From: Candidatus Binatia bacterium
GTDB taxonomy: Bacteria > Desulfobacterota > Binatia > UBA12015
Length of the DNA: 64,000 nt
Assembly (NCBI GenBank): GCA_029248525.1
Contig: JAQWJE010000049.1
Location: 1-64,000 of the forward strand
Direction: 5' to 3'
Below the pieces are notes generated by a model that saw only the letters and a program-made list of their open reading frames with translations, had not been told where the DNA came from and made no database searches. Position numbers and translations under genes: made by a program. Below are positions 54,384 to 63,340 of this stretch, in pieces. The stretch's first letter is position 1, and every line of letters starts with the position of its first letter.

Positions 54384-55570
54384 ACGATCCTGTCGTGATC
54401 TCCGGGGCGGGTCTGATCACCCCACTCGGCACAGGAGCCAGCGCTGTTTGGGCAGCCATCGAGCGAGGCGAATCCGGTATTCGACATCTCGAAGACGACG
54501 ACCCGCGATTCGCCCGCGGCGTCGATCCCGACAAGGCACCCGCCTGCCGGTTCGGGGGCTTCGTTCAGGGCTTCACGCCGCGAGAATTGATCCAGTCCAA
54601 CCAGCTCCGACGGATGGATTGGTTGTCACGCCTGCTGCTGGGTTCCGCGCGCCTTGCCATTCAGCACGCCAATATCGAAGAAGAGATCGCCTCGGCCCCC
54701 GAGCGAACGGCGATCGTCGCGGGATCTGCTTTCGGAGCCCAGCGCGAAACTCAGGAGTATATTGATCGGCTTTTGAGCCGTGGACTCGGGGCCGGCCAGC
54801 CTTTCCTCTTCCCTAATCTCGTCCTGAATGCTGCCGCTGGTTGGGCGGCGATCGAATTTGATATTCAGGGACCCAATATCACGGTCTCCGAGCATGAAGC
54901 ATCCGGCGAAACTGCTCTGGTCACAGCCTTCGACCTTCTTGCGTCCGGTTCTGTCGACCGAGTCCTCGCCTCCGGCATGGACGAGTTCAGCCAGGTACTG
55001 CTGCACGCGTTGGAAGATCGCCACCTGCTGGACCCTCGATGTCTCGGCAAACCGGAGAATAAGGCCTCGGGCAGACGCAATTTGATCCCCGGTGAAAGCG
55101 GCAGCACCTTGGTGCTGGAACGCCTCTCGAGGGCTCGCACGCGCGGGCACGAACCGCTCGCTGTTCTCGCGGATGCGGCCACCATGGGAACCGGTAGTCG
55201 AGCCCATCAATTTACGGCACCGAAAGCTGCCGCTGCTGCTGTGCAAGGGTGGCTACAGAACCGGGATGTTGACCTCCTGATCAGTTCCGGTGCCTGCAGT
55301 GCAGCCCGAGATGCTGTCGATCAAGCGATCGGCGAAGCTGCCGGGAACCCGACACAAATCGACCTGAGCGCCTATGTCGGAGAGACTCCCTCCGGTGGGG
55401 TCCTCGCTGCCGCGATCGGCGCTCTCTCTTGCGCCGCCGGGCACGGCCCGGGCACAGCAGCCGTATCGCCTCTCTCCAATGTTCTGATCAGCGGCGTCGC
55501 CCGCGGGGGTCTGGTCGCACCCCTCCTTTTACAAAGCCTCGAGAAAGGGATCGCCGGCCCTCAATCCTGA
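54380..55570 (+). CDS. ketosynthase-like chain-length factor (KSbeta)
   Basis: A 396-residue thiolase-fold protein starting [18 protein letters not shown]. Where the catalytic Cys would sit, in a T-A-C-A-S-G context, it reads SEHEASGETAL, with Glu in the Cys position. The NAHGTGT motif is replaced by ISSGACSAARDA, and the second His region reads YVGETPSGGVLAA. It therefore cannot condense by itself. Chain-length factors of polyketide and aryl-polyene systems are such dead partners, usually with Gln in place of Cys. It is coupled by ATGA to the active ketosynthase gene. Confidence 0.88.
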   Translation: MNDPVVISGAGLITPLGTGASAVWAAIERGESGIRHLEDDDPRFARGVDPDKAPACRFGGFVQGFTPRELIQSNQLRRMDWLSRLLLGSARLAIQHANIEEEIASAPERTAIVAGSAFGAQRETQEYIDRLLSRGLGAGQPFLFPNLVLNAAAGWAAIEFDIQGPNITVSEHEASGETALVTAFDLLASGSVDRVLASGMDEFSQVLLHALEDRHLLDPRCLGKPENKASGRRNLIPGESGSTLVLERLSRARTRGHEPLAVLADAATMGTGSRAHQFTAPKAAAAAVQGWLQNRDVDLLISSGACSAARDAVDQAIGEAAGNPTQIDLSAYVGETPSGGVLAAAIGALSCAAGHGPGTAAVSPLSNVLISGVARGGLVAPLLLQSLEKGIAGPQS

Positions 55571-57372
55571 TCGCCGGAAGGTGAAGTCTTCGGCTCCGAG
55601 TTCTCGGCGGCCGCGCCACCTCCGCGGCGGCCGCGTCGACGCCGACGCCGTCTTTTTTTCGGCGCACCGTCCGCACCGGCGGCCTCTGCCGAGGGCCGAT
55701 TTTCGTTATTGGCGCCCGTTTTCTTTCGGCCGCGACCCTTGCGTTTTTTCTTGCCGCGACGAGGCGGTGCCGTGACTGGCTGAAAGAAGGTTGCGGGACG
55801 TTCGGGGCGACCTCGGCAGATATCGCATAGGCCGCATTCTTCCCCGTCCTCTTCGCCGAAATAAGATCGGAGATAAACGGCCCGACAAACCGTGCTCTTG
55901 GCATAATCAGCCAACGAATCGAGTCGCCGTGAATCCTGCGTCCGCAAGTTGGCAAACTGGCCCGCGAGGCTGCGTACCTTTTCGTCCACTTCATCTGTCG
56001 GCACCAGTACTTCGATGATGCCTTCCTCATCGAACTTCACGATGCCGGCCTCTTCGATTGGTACCAACAACGCATTCGTGGTGCGGTCGCCGAGTTCAGC
56101 AGACAGAGCCAAAGTTTTCAGATCCGGCTTTCTTCCCTCGCCCGCCCAGGCAGCAAGAGCCTCGCCCAGTCGATAGAGTTGCTCGGGGCGCAGCCGGCTG
56201 CGTGAGAGCAGAGCCTCATGGGTTTTTCGATCCTCCTGAGGGTCATGCAAGAGGATACAATTCGACTTGTTACCGTCGCGACCACTGCGTCCCGCTTCCT
56301 GAACGTATTGCTCCAACGACGCCGGTGACTGCGCGTGCGCCACATATCTTATATCCGGTTTATCGATACCCAGACCGAATGCACTGGTCGCCACCATCAC
56401 GGTGCGACGACCGGGCTTCATGAACATTTCCTGCTCTTTGTTCCGGTCGCCCGCGCTCATTTTCCCATGATAGCGATGCGCCGGAATACCCAATTTCAGA
56501 AGGATACCGTAGACGATATCGACTTCCTTGGTTGTCGTGCAGTAGATGATGCCGGGACGCCGCAGGCGCTGTGCCAACCGCGCGAGTCCCCGAAGGCGCT
56601 CGGCCTGTTGCGACTCGAGGACTTCGAAGGCAAGGTTCGACCGATGAGGTGAACCCGCCACGATCCTTGGTTCCCGCATTCCCAAAAAGCGCATCACGTC
56701 CGTGCGAACTTTTTCCGTGGCTGTAGCCGTCAGGGCCATCAGCGGCGGCGCACCCAGCGCGCGGAGCCTCTCACCAAGTCGCTGATAGGCCGGCCGGAAG
56801 TCATAGCCCCATTCCGAAATACAATGCGCCTCATCGATTGCAGCGAGCGAAATTCCGGACTCCTTCAGCGCTCCGGAAATTTCTTCGTTTGCCAGGGATT
56901 CAGGCGTCGTCATGACGAGCAGAGGTCCACCCTGGCGAATCTCCTCAATCGCCGCCTCCCGCTTCTTCCCGCGAACCGTACCGTCGATACGAACGCACGG
57001 CACCTCGTATTTGATCAACTTTTCGTGTTGGTCCCGCAGAAGAGCCAACAACGGCGAGATCACTACCGTAGGCTTCGGTAGCAGCATGGAGGGCACCTGA
57101 TAACAGGCTGATTTGCCGAAACCGGTCGGCATGACCAAAAGGACATCCTCTCCGGTCAAGGCAGCATCGATCCCGCTTCGCTGCTCTTCGTGCAAGGAAG
57201 GGATCCCGATCCGACGAGCCGCATGATCCATCGGCTCTGCGTCCTCCGGAAGGGGCTCCATCACGACTTTTTCCGGCGCTCGGTTTGTTTCCGAATCATT
57301 TCGACGCCGGCCACGGCCCGAGCGACGTCTACGTCGTCGAGGGGTTTGTTCTCCAGAGACCTCTGCGCTCAT
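55561..57372 (-). CDS. RecQ-family ATP-dependent DNA helicase with basic tails
   Basis: A 603-residue superfamily 2 helicase. Walker A reads MPTGFGKSACYQ, motif II IDEAHCISEWGYDFRPAY, motif III ALTATATEKV, and motif VI QEAGRSGRDG. Four cysteines at the end of the RecQ-C zinc region are seen in AVYLR...EECGLCDICRG with Cys before AVYLR. There is no HRDC domain. Instead the N-terminus (RRRRRRSGRGRRR) and the C-terminus (GKKKRKGRGRKK, KKRRRRRRRGRRGGG) are strongly Arg/Lys-rich. The start at 57372 follows GGAGG; the open frame extends further but lacks support. It overlaps the chain-length factor gene end by 10 bases. Confidence 0.93.
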   Translation of the reverse strand: MSAEVSGEQTPRRRRRRSGRGRRRNDSETNRAPEKVVMEPLPEDAEPMDHAARRIGIPSLHEEQRSGIDAALTGEDVLLVMPTGFGKSACYQVPSMLLPKPTVVISPLLALLRDQHEKLIKYEVPCVRIDGTVRGKKREAAIEEIRQGGPLLVMTTPESLANEEISGALKESGISLAAIDEAHCISEWGYDFRPAYQRLGERLRALGAPPLMALTATATEKVRTDVMRFLGMREPRIVAGSPHRSNLAFEVLESQQAERLRGLARLAQRLRRPGIIYCTTTKEVDIVYGILLKLGIPAHRYHGKMSAGDRNKEQEMFMKPGRRTVMVATSAFGLGIDKPDIRYVAHAQSPASLEQYVQEAGRSGRDGNKSNCILLHDPQEDRKTHEALLSRSRLRPEQLYRLGEALAAWAGEGRKPDLKTLALSAELGDRTTNALLVPIEEAGIVKFDEEGIIEVLVPTDEVDEKVRSLAGQFANLRTQDSRRLDSLADYAKSTVCRAVYLRSYFGEEDGEECGLCDICRGRPERPATFFQPVTAPPRRGKKKRKGRGRKKTGANNENRPSAEAAGADGAPKKRRRRRRRGRRGGGAAAENSEPKTSPSGDQD

Positions 57373-57661
57373 CGGCAGGCCTCCGGGCAAGAATCTCTGC
57401 CCATTTAACAGCTCCTGAAAATAGGCCCCGAAAAGCACTGCTCCTGATCGACATCGAACAAGGAAGGAAGATTCGGGGTAAAGCGAACGAGGTCGGAAAG
57501 TTGGTGGAAGCCCGAACTCGCACTTGGGGCGGGGTCTCCCCCGCGTGAGAAAATCATAAGGCGCATACCCGTGGAAAGCAACCCCCCACCGGCAGTGCCC
57601 CACAAACGACAAAGGGATTGCGCTTTTCGACCACAGCGGCGCCAACGGCTATGCAACGTAC
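57373..57661. other. intergenic region between recQ-type and ACT-domain genes
   Basis: A 289-base divergent gap. GCGGGG (57529-57534) and CCCCGC (57539-57544) form a six-base-pair hairpin with loop TCTC. No U-run follows. The stretch has open frame continuing upstream of RecQ but without family similarity. I see no clear promoter, repeat or RNA gene in it. Confidence 0.35.
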
Positions 57662-58186
57662 ATGGAAAAGACGTCTCTGGTCCTGACCTGCATTGGCGAA
57701 GATCGCGAGGGCCTTGTTGAAGCTCTGAGCGAGGTGGTGCAATCCCATCAAGGAAATTGGCAGGAAAGCCGCATGGCGCGTCTCGGTGGACGCTTTGCCG
57801 GCATCCTTCAGGTCGAGATCCCCACCACAAAGGAAGCCTCGCTGCGTACCGCTCTCGACGCACTCTCGGGGGCAGGCCTTCGAGTCGTTGTCGAAACCAC
57901 AGCGGAACACGAGCCCCTGGACCATCCTCTGGAGCTCGAACTGATCGGCCTGGATCGGCCGGGAATTGTTTTCGAGATTTCCCGGGTTTTGAGGTCCTAT
58001 GGGGTCAATGTCGAGGAACTCGACACCACCCGACAAAATGCTCCCCAATCCGGCGAGCTCCTTTTTCAGGCCCGGGCCTCCCTGCGGATACCGCCGGAGC
58101 TGGACCCTGCAGAACTCTTCGCGAAGCTCGAAGCGATCGCGGGCGATTTGATGGTCGACGTTCTTCTGGAGCCCCCCGAGGACTGA
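57662..58186 (+). CDS. tandem ACT-domain protein (GcvR-like)
   Basis: A 174-residue protein with two ACT domains: about residues 4-70 (LVLTCIGEDREGLVEALSEVVQSHQGN) and 85-165 (LELIGLDRPGIVFEISRVLRSYGVNVEELD). This layout is that of GcvR, the accessory repressor of the glycine-cleavage system in enteric bacteria, and related amino-acid-sensing proteins. No gcv genes lie nearby, so the role is uncertain; it may sense an amino acid for another process. It converges on the patatin gene 9 bases away. Confidence 0.85.
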   Translation: MEKTSLVLTCIGEDREGLVEALSEVVQSHQGNWQESRMARLGGRFAGILQVEIPTTKEASLRTALDALSGAGLRVVVETTAEHEPLDHPLELELIGLDRPGIVFEISRVLRSYGVNVEELDTTRQNAPQSGELLFQARASLRIPPELDPAELFAKLEAIAGDLMVDVLLEPPED

Positions 58187-58195
58187 AGCCGACCC

Positions 58196-59659
58196 TCAAG
58201 AGCCTTCGGGAACCCAGCCGAACGGCTGGAGCGAGGCCTGCAATGATGGAGCAATCCTCTCGGTTTGCCGACGCCCTTCCAGCATCACCCGCTCAATCGC
58301 TTCGCGACCCGGCAGCAGGGAGACCGGCGAGAGCGTGCCAGTGAAACGAATCAGGAAACTCGCATAGGGTTCCTGCTCACCAAGCTGAACTTCGACCATC
58401 CGCATGACGGGCCAAAGCCAGGCATGCGACGGTGTCAGCCGCGGCCGGAACGAATCGAGTGCAAGTACGCAAGCATTGCGAGTCCCGATGCGACCTTGAT
58501 GCACCGCTTGCCGCGCCAGACGAACCGGCACATTGGCGGCCACGCCTCCATCGATCAATGCAACGACTTGCTCGCGCTCCATCACGGACTCGAGAATGCC
58601 ATGCATTTCCGGATCGTTTCGGGTCACATCGTAGTGCAGAATGCCCGGAATCGCCGCCGAAAAGCCGACCGCATCGACCGCATTCGCGTCAAGCGTCCGC
58701 GCGTCTTCTCCCAAACCGATAGCCCTGACCGAGACGGGATTCACGAAATCCATCATCTGCAAAAGCTGTTTGCCGATCTGCGCAGACAAGGCGATTCGAC
58801 TCGGCTTTTCTGTCGCGCCCAGCTTCCGCGTCGATGCCCACTCCTCGGGTGAAGCCCTTAGTGCATCCGGACGTACCCCTGCCACCACGGAGACAAAGGG
58901 AATCTCGAGTTCGGACAATCGACATGGCGATCCATCTGCCAAATTCAACCGCTCTCCGATCGAACTCTGCAAAAACAGCCGCATGACACCCGGCAGTCCA
59001 TAGCGCCTGCGAATGCTCGCAAACCGAAAAACCTTGTCGGGTTCCAGACTAGTGGCCAACTCCAGTTGACTGTTGAAATCCGGATTTCGCCAACGAGCCC
59101 GAAACAGACCGATCACCGCGCCCATCGACGCACCCACAATCATGCCGGGCATAATGCCGAGACGGTCCAGCGCGGCAAAGGCCCCAAGATAAATATAGCC
59201 CGCACCGCCTCCCCCGCCCGCGACGACGACGAGAGCTTTTCTACCGATCTCAGCATCGAGTTCAGCGGACGAGAAGTCTTCCTGATGCGCGCGCAAAAGG
59301 CGTTCACGCGTCGCCGTGATCTGCGGTCGGAATTCCTCCAACCACTTCCGCGCACGAATCAACTGGGCCCCCGGCTCCATCTTCGCTCCGAGAATTGGTC
59401 CCAAGGTCGCGAAAATTCTCTCGCGGAGGGCCTCGATCGGACCCTGGTCGACCGAGACTTCTCTGCGACCAATCGATGCGCCGGCAGCCGCGGCGCCGGG
59501 CTCAAATGTCCCGAGCCGAGCCAGCGAAAGACCATAGCGAATCTTGGTATATTGTTCGTGCGAGAGGACCCCGGGCAAGAGCAGACCTGCTTCCACCAGC
59601 GCCTTGTCCATCTTCTCCAGATGGCACCGTTGAATTTCGATCTCCGCTTCTATCGACAT
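58196..59659 (-). CDS. patatin-like phospholipase
   Basis: A 487-residue protein. An N-terminal helical region (about residues 1-135) precedes the patatin domain. The oxyanion motif GGGGGAGYIYLG lies at 148-159, the nucleophile Ser178 in GASMG, and the catalytic Asp in LIDGGVAANVP. The LDSFRPRL region follows. It would hydrolyse phospholipids or lysophospholipids. Unusual is the long N-terminal extension ahead of the glycine-rich loop, which I do not recognise. The ATG at 59659 has AGGGGAAA upstream; the longer start at 59740 is not supported. Confidence 0.9.
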   Translation of the reverse strand: MSIEAEIEIQRCHLEKMDKALVEAGLLLPGVLSHEQYTKIRYGLSLARLGTFEPGAAAAGASIGRREVSVDQGPIEALRERIFATLGPILGAKMEPGAQLIRARKWLEEFRPQITATRERLLRAHQEDFSSAELDAEIGRKALVVVAGGGGGAGYIYLGAFAALDRLGIMPGMIVGASMGAVIGLFRARWRNPDFNSQLELATSLEPDKVFRFASIRRRYGLPGVMRLFLQSSIGERLNLADGSPCRLSELEIPFVSVVAGVRPDALRASPEEWASTRKLGATEKPSRIALSAQIGKQLLQMMDFVNPVSVRAIGLGEDARTLDANAVDAVGFSAAIPGILHYDVTRNDPEMHGILESVMEREQVVALIDGGVAANVPVRLARQAVHQGRIGTRNACVLALDSFRPRLTPSHAWLWPVMRMVEVQLGEQEPYASFLIRFTGTLSPVSLLPGREAIERVMLEGRRQTERIAPSLQASLQPFGWVPEGS

Positions 59660-59762
59660 CTGCCGGGTTTCCCCTCTATGATTCAGCCGTGCTTGCCCAT
59701 GGGGCCGATTTCTCGCGCGTTCGCAGAGGAACATTGTCACCGGGCCGAATTTGGAGGATCAG

Positions 59763-60533
59763 ATGCTTCTCGATCGTTTTCGCATGGATGGAAAAACCGC
59801 TCTCATCACGGCTGCCGGCAAGGGAATAGGTGCTGCATGCGCCCGAGCCTTGGCTGAATGCGGCTGCAACGTCATGGTCGCCGCACGCACCGAGAGTGAT
59901 ATCGAAAGCGTCGCGGCTGAGGCACGCGCGCTCGGCGTCCGCGCCTCGGCCCTGCGCTGTGACATGACCAAGCGCGAAGATATCGAAGCTCTCGTCGCGG
60001 CTACCATGGAGGAGTTCGGCAGGATCGACGTTCTGATCAACAACGTTGGCGGCTACCCTCCGATGCCGGCCTTGAAGACGAGCGAGAAGGCCTTCAACGA
60101 TGCATTCAAATTCAATGCGACGACCGCTTTTATCACCAGCCGTCTGGTGATCCCCCATATGCTCGCAGGTGAAGGGGGTTCGGTCGTTGCCATTTCGTCG
60201 GCCGCCGGACGCGTCCCCGCCTCCGGGTTTGTCGCCTACGGCACCTCCAAGGCTGCGATGACCTTCATGATGCGAAATTTTGCGCAGGAGTTCGCGCCCA
60301 AAATTCGCTTCAACACCATTGCGGTCGGTTCCACCGCCACAACCGCTCTGACCAACTTTCTCGATGATAAAACCCGATCTCTGATGGAGGACTCCACGCC
60401 GATGAAGCGCCTGGCCGAACCGGAGGATATCGCGATGGCGGCGATCTATCTGGCCTCGGATGCGGGCAGTTATGTGACCGGAAAGGTGCTTGAAGTCGAC
60501 GGCGGACTGGAATGGAATAACTGGCCCTTCTGA
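59763..60533 (+). CDS. short-chain dehydrogenase/reductase
   Basis: A 256-residue classical SDR. The cofactor loop reads TAAGKGIGAACA at residues 16-27, an unusual Ala for Gly at the first loop position. NNVGGYPP holds the Asn, AISSAAGRVPA the catalytic Ser, and VAYGTSKAAMTF the Tyr-x3-Lys. AARTESDIES suggests NADP(H). It has the usual GGLEWNNWPF end. The ATG at 59763 has GGAGGATC upstream. It ends 5 bases before the convergent adenylating-enzyme gene. It may be part of the polyene-like cluster, or independent. Confidence 0.9.
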   Translation: MLLDRFRMDGKTALITAAGKGIGAACARALAECGCNVMVAARTESDIESVAAEARALGVRASALRCDMTKREDIEALVAATMEEFGRIDVLINNVGGYPPMPALKTSEKAFNDAFKFNATTAFITSRLVIPHMLAGEGGSVVAISSAAGRVPASGFVAYGTSKAAMTFMMRNFAQEFAPKIRFNTIAVGSTATTALTNFLDDKTRSLMEDSTPMKRLAEPEDIAMAAIYLASDAGSYVTGKVLEVDGGLEWNNWPF

Positions 60534-60538
60534 GGGAG

Positions 60539-61834
60539 TCACATGGACTCCTGACTCTCCAGTACCCGCATCAGGGCACGCCGGCGAGAATCGCGCCGGC
60601 GTGCCTCGCGATGACCTTGCCACCGAGCCAAAGAAAAGAACCCGGGGGTTGGACTCGCGTCAGGCACGGACGAAGCCCTGGGCTCGGATGTCCAATCAGC
60701 AAGGCGCCACAACTGAGCCGCAGGCACCTCCGCGAGATCCGCGAGCGAGACACTGCCGGGATCAGGCGCCCGGTCGACCAGCCGAACATCCATGGGCAAA
60801 CCGATCTGGCGACGGAGGTCGAGGTATTCCTTGGTGGGAAGCGCCATCCCCGGATCGGAAACCTCAACGAGAATCCGCAGATCCTGTGCGCGGACACCCG
60901 TATAAAAAATACGACCACCCAATGCGGCAGCAAACGTCTGCGCAGCGGCCAGGATATCTACCGCCATCGCTTCACGGCCACCGAAAGCGACAGAGTCCCG
61001 AGCGGAACCCAAACGTCGCACCGGGAAATCCGGCCGTTTGCATTTACATGCGGCGGTAGCGACCTCGACCAAATCTCCCGTGCTCCAACGGACCAGGGGA
61101 GCCCGCGCTTGCTGCAGGCTGGTGATCACCAACACGCCACACTCGCCGGGCGGAACCGGTTCTCCATCCACAAGGTCGAGAATCTCGCAGGAGTATAGGT
61201 CATTCGCCAAATGCAGCGAGCCTTCCGCACACGATACGCCAAGCAAAACCGCTTCCGGTCTCTGGTAAACCTCGACCACCCGACTGCCCCAGTCCTTTTC
61301 CAACTGCAAACGCAGCGAGTCCGGCAATAGACCGGTCGCGAGAAGCAGCTCGACCGAGGAGGGAATTTGGCAAACCCCTCCGGCATCGACCTCTTCCGCC
61401 AGCAAGAGAAGAGCTCGGGAATCACCGAAAACCACACGTGGCTCGAAGGCCGCCAGTTCGCGCAGGACACGGTCGATCGTCTCCGAATGCCAGATACGAA
61501 TTTCTTCCGTTGGCAGCGGACCTTTCGCCACCAAGGTCATTCGGGAGGGCCCCGCCTGCTGATCCGAATGCATGGCCTGCAAAAGAGTGTGCGGATCTGA
61601 CTCGGGCACAAAACTCGAGAGAAGTTGAGCGGCAGGGGCGATCTCGTCTCCGCCTGTGTCCGAGAAAAACAACTGGGATATGCCCGCCTCTCCGAGGTCT
61701 CGAATAGAACTTGTCGGCAGCTTCTGGAACTCGGCCCGGGTCGAGCATGGATATCCCTGCAGATGTCGGGCGTAAAACGAGCCCTCCCGCGCATGGGCAA
61801 CACAGCTCGCCAGTTGCCCCTCGGTTACCGGCAT
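60539..61834 (-). CDS. adenylate-forming enzyme, LuxE/PaaK-like
   Basis: A 431-residue ANL-superfamily protein. The C-terminal core shows WSTGDLVEVATAACKCKRPDFPVRRLGSARDSVAFGGREAMAVDILAA, like the YRTGDL...GRxDD...GxNVxP hinge of PaaK. The expected P-loop (SSGTTGKP) is changed: at residues 58-65 it reads SDTGGDEI. It probably activates an acyl or aryl acid for loading on ACP, or its ATP use is altered. It lies 28 bases after a glycosyltransferase gene on the same strand, so it belongs to the acyltransferase operon. ATG 61834 follows GAGAAGG. Confidence 0.78.
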   Translation of the reverse strand: MPVTEGQLASCVAHAREGSFYARHLQGYPCSTRAEFQKLPTSSIRDLGEAGISQLFFSDTGGDEIAPAAQLLSSFVPESDPHTLLQAMHSDQQAGPSRMTLVAKGPLPTEEIRIWHSETIDRVLRELAAFEPRVVFGDSRALLLLAEEVDAGGVCQIPSSVELLLATGLLPDSLRLQLEKDWGSRVVEVYQRPEAVLLGVSCAEGSLHLANDLYSCEILDLVDGEPVPPGECGVLVITSLQQARAPLVRWSTGDLVEVATAACKCKRPDFPVRRLGSARDSVAFGGREAMAVDILAAAQTFAAALGGRIFYTGVRAQDLRILVEVSDPGMALPTKEYLDLRRQIGLPMDVRLVDRAPDPGSVSLADLAEVPAAQLWRLADWTSEPRASSVPDASPTPGFFSLARWQGHREARRRDSRRRALMRVLESQESM

Positions 61835-61862
61835 GAGGACCTTCTCTCGGCACGAAGGGCGC

Positions 61863-62564
61863 TCATCTTCGAACCTTCGAAACAAAGGGTATGATCATGA
61901 GAATAATCCGCAACGTATCCAACCATGGGTGGTAGTGGCTATGCCTTTCATCCGGCGGTGGGTAGTAGACCTGAACGTCCACGGTTTCGATGCACAGGCC
62001 ACGACGAACGGCGAGGATCAGAACTTCACTCTCGAATTCGAAATGGCGACCGCGAATCTCCTTCGAGAGGATGTTGGCCAGAGATGCCATTGGATAAATT
62101 CGAAACCCTGATTGCGTATCGAGGATCTTCTTGCCCGAGGCTCGCTCGACCCAACCGTCAGCGAAATCATTCGCCCAACGCTTCAGCGGATCGATTTCAT
62201 GCACACCGTCACGGCAACGAGAACCGATAATTATCCTTTCCGGGTAACGCTCGGACTGCGCCACCAGAACCGGAATTTGCGAAGCGAGATGCTGGCCATC
62301 CGCGTCGAGTGTCACGACATGCGTAAAGCCTTGCCCCGAAAGTTCCTGAAAACCCTCTCGCAAGGCCGCACCCTTACCCCGGTTGCGAGTATGGGTGATC
62401 ACCTGAGCACCTGCCTCTCTCGCTCGATCGGACGATTCATCGCGCGATCCATCGTCGACCACCAGAACTTTCTCCACATATGCGAGAGCGGACGAGACCA
62501 CGGAGGCAACGGTAGTTCCAGCCCCGTAACAAGGAACCAGAGCGGCAAGGCGAAACTGACTCAC
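61863..62564 (-). CDS. family-2 glycosyltransferase
   Basis: A 233-residue GT-A enzyme. It starts FRLAALVPCYGAGTTVASVV, with VLVVDDGSRDES (nucleotide binding), TRNRGKGAALREGF and the DxD motif VTLDADGQHL. KKILDTQSGFRIYP is typical of dolichyl-phosphate-mannose-synthase-type enzymes, which use lipid carriers. There is one membrane-like end (TLRIILMIIPFV). It would glycosylate a lipid or polyene head group. Its start overlaps the PlsC-type gene end (ATGA, 62561-62564). Confidence 0.91.
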   Translation of the reverse strand: MSQFRLAALVPCYGAGTTVASVVSSALAYVEKVLVVDDGSRDESSDRAREAGAQVITHTRNRGKGAALREGFQELSGQGFTHVVTLDADGQHLASQIPVLVAQSERYPERIIIGSRCRDGVHEIDPLKRWANDFADGWVERASGKKILDTQSGFRIYPMASLANILSKEIRGRHFEFESEVLILAVRRGLCIETVDVQVYYPPPDERHSHYHPWLDTLRIILMIIPFVSKVRR

Positions 62565-63340
62565 CCGCGCAGAGCCTGCAGGCGTTGATGGATGCGGCCC
62601 TGCACCCGATCGCGAAGGTCTTCGCGATCCTCGTAAGAAAGCCCTTTGGTCTCGATCGGTTCGAGAACTTCCATCACGACACGTCCGGGGTGAATCGACA
62701 GATATTTTCCGCGAGGCATGACCTCGTCACTTCCGTGAATGGCGATCGGAACGATTGGGCGTTCCATTTGAATCGCCAAAGTGAACGCACCTTTCTTGAA
62801 TTCCTGCAGGCCGCCCCCTGCCGGCGAACGAGTCCCCTCGGGAAACATGATCAGGGAAAAAGCGCCCTTCCCTTTGGCCGCAATCCGATTGAGCTTTTCG
62901 ATGGATTTGGCTGGATCCTTCCGATCGATCGGAACCATCCCCAGCGTCTTCATCACGGCACCAAGAATGGGCTCCCGAAACAACTCCATCTTCGCAGCAA
63001 ACCGAATATGACCGGGTAGGTGTCCCAATAATGCCACGATATCAAAATGACTTGCATGGTTAGGCGTGACGACCGACGCCTCCGCAGGGAGGTTCTCGGC
63101 ACCCCGCAAATCAATCTTCACACCTGTTGTCGTGCCAATATTTCGAGCCACGGCTTTTGCGGTTTCCCAGCCGAATTCAGGGTTCGCAAAATGAAGGGCA
63201 CTGACCAGAGCGCCTCCACCTAAAACCGAGGCACGGAAAACAGCCCGGTTTAGGAAGAGCTTCCCCGCGCCAGCCGGATCGGCTCCGAATCGGAGGAGAT
63301 CTTCCCGGTTTGCATCGTCGGATATATCGGCTCCGGTCAT
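62561..63340 (-). CDS. 1-acyl-sn-glycerol-3-phosphate acyltransferase-like protein
   Basis: A 259-residue PlsC-family acyltransferase. Motif I is NHASHFD (His-x4-Asp), motif II KMELFREPILG, motif III FPEGTRSPAGGG, and motif IV VPIAIHGSDEV. An N-terminal hydrophobic segment (about residues 30-50) should anchor it to the inner membrane. In the context of the adjoining LpxL-type acyltransferase and glycosyltransferase it probably acylates a lipid acceptor rather than doing general phospholipid synthesis. ATGA overlap with the upstream gene (63337-63340). Confidence 0.9.
   Translation of the reverse strand: MTGADISDDANREDLLRFGADPAGAGKLFLNRAVFRASVLGGGALVSALHFANPEFGWETAKAVARNIGTTTGVKIDLRGAENLPAEASVVTPNHASHFDIVALLGHLPGHIRFAAKMELFREPILGAVMKTLGMVPIDRKDPAKSIEKLNRIAAKGKGAFSLIMFPEGTRSPAGGGLQEFKKGAFTLAIQMERPIVPIAIHGSDEVMPRGKYLSIHPGRVVMEVLEPIETKGLSYEDREDLRDRVQGRIHQRLQALRG

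Noticed and set aside
60535-60551. GGAGTC-ACATG-GACTCC hairpin between the SDR and adenylating-enzyme genes as a terminator
   Set aside because: Only a six-base-pair stem and no U-tract on either strand.
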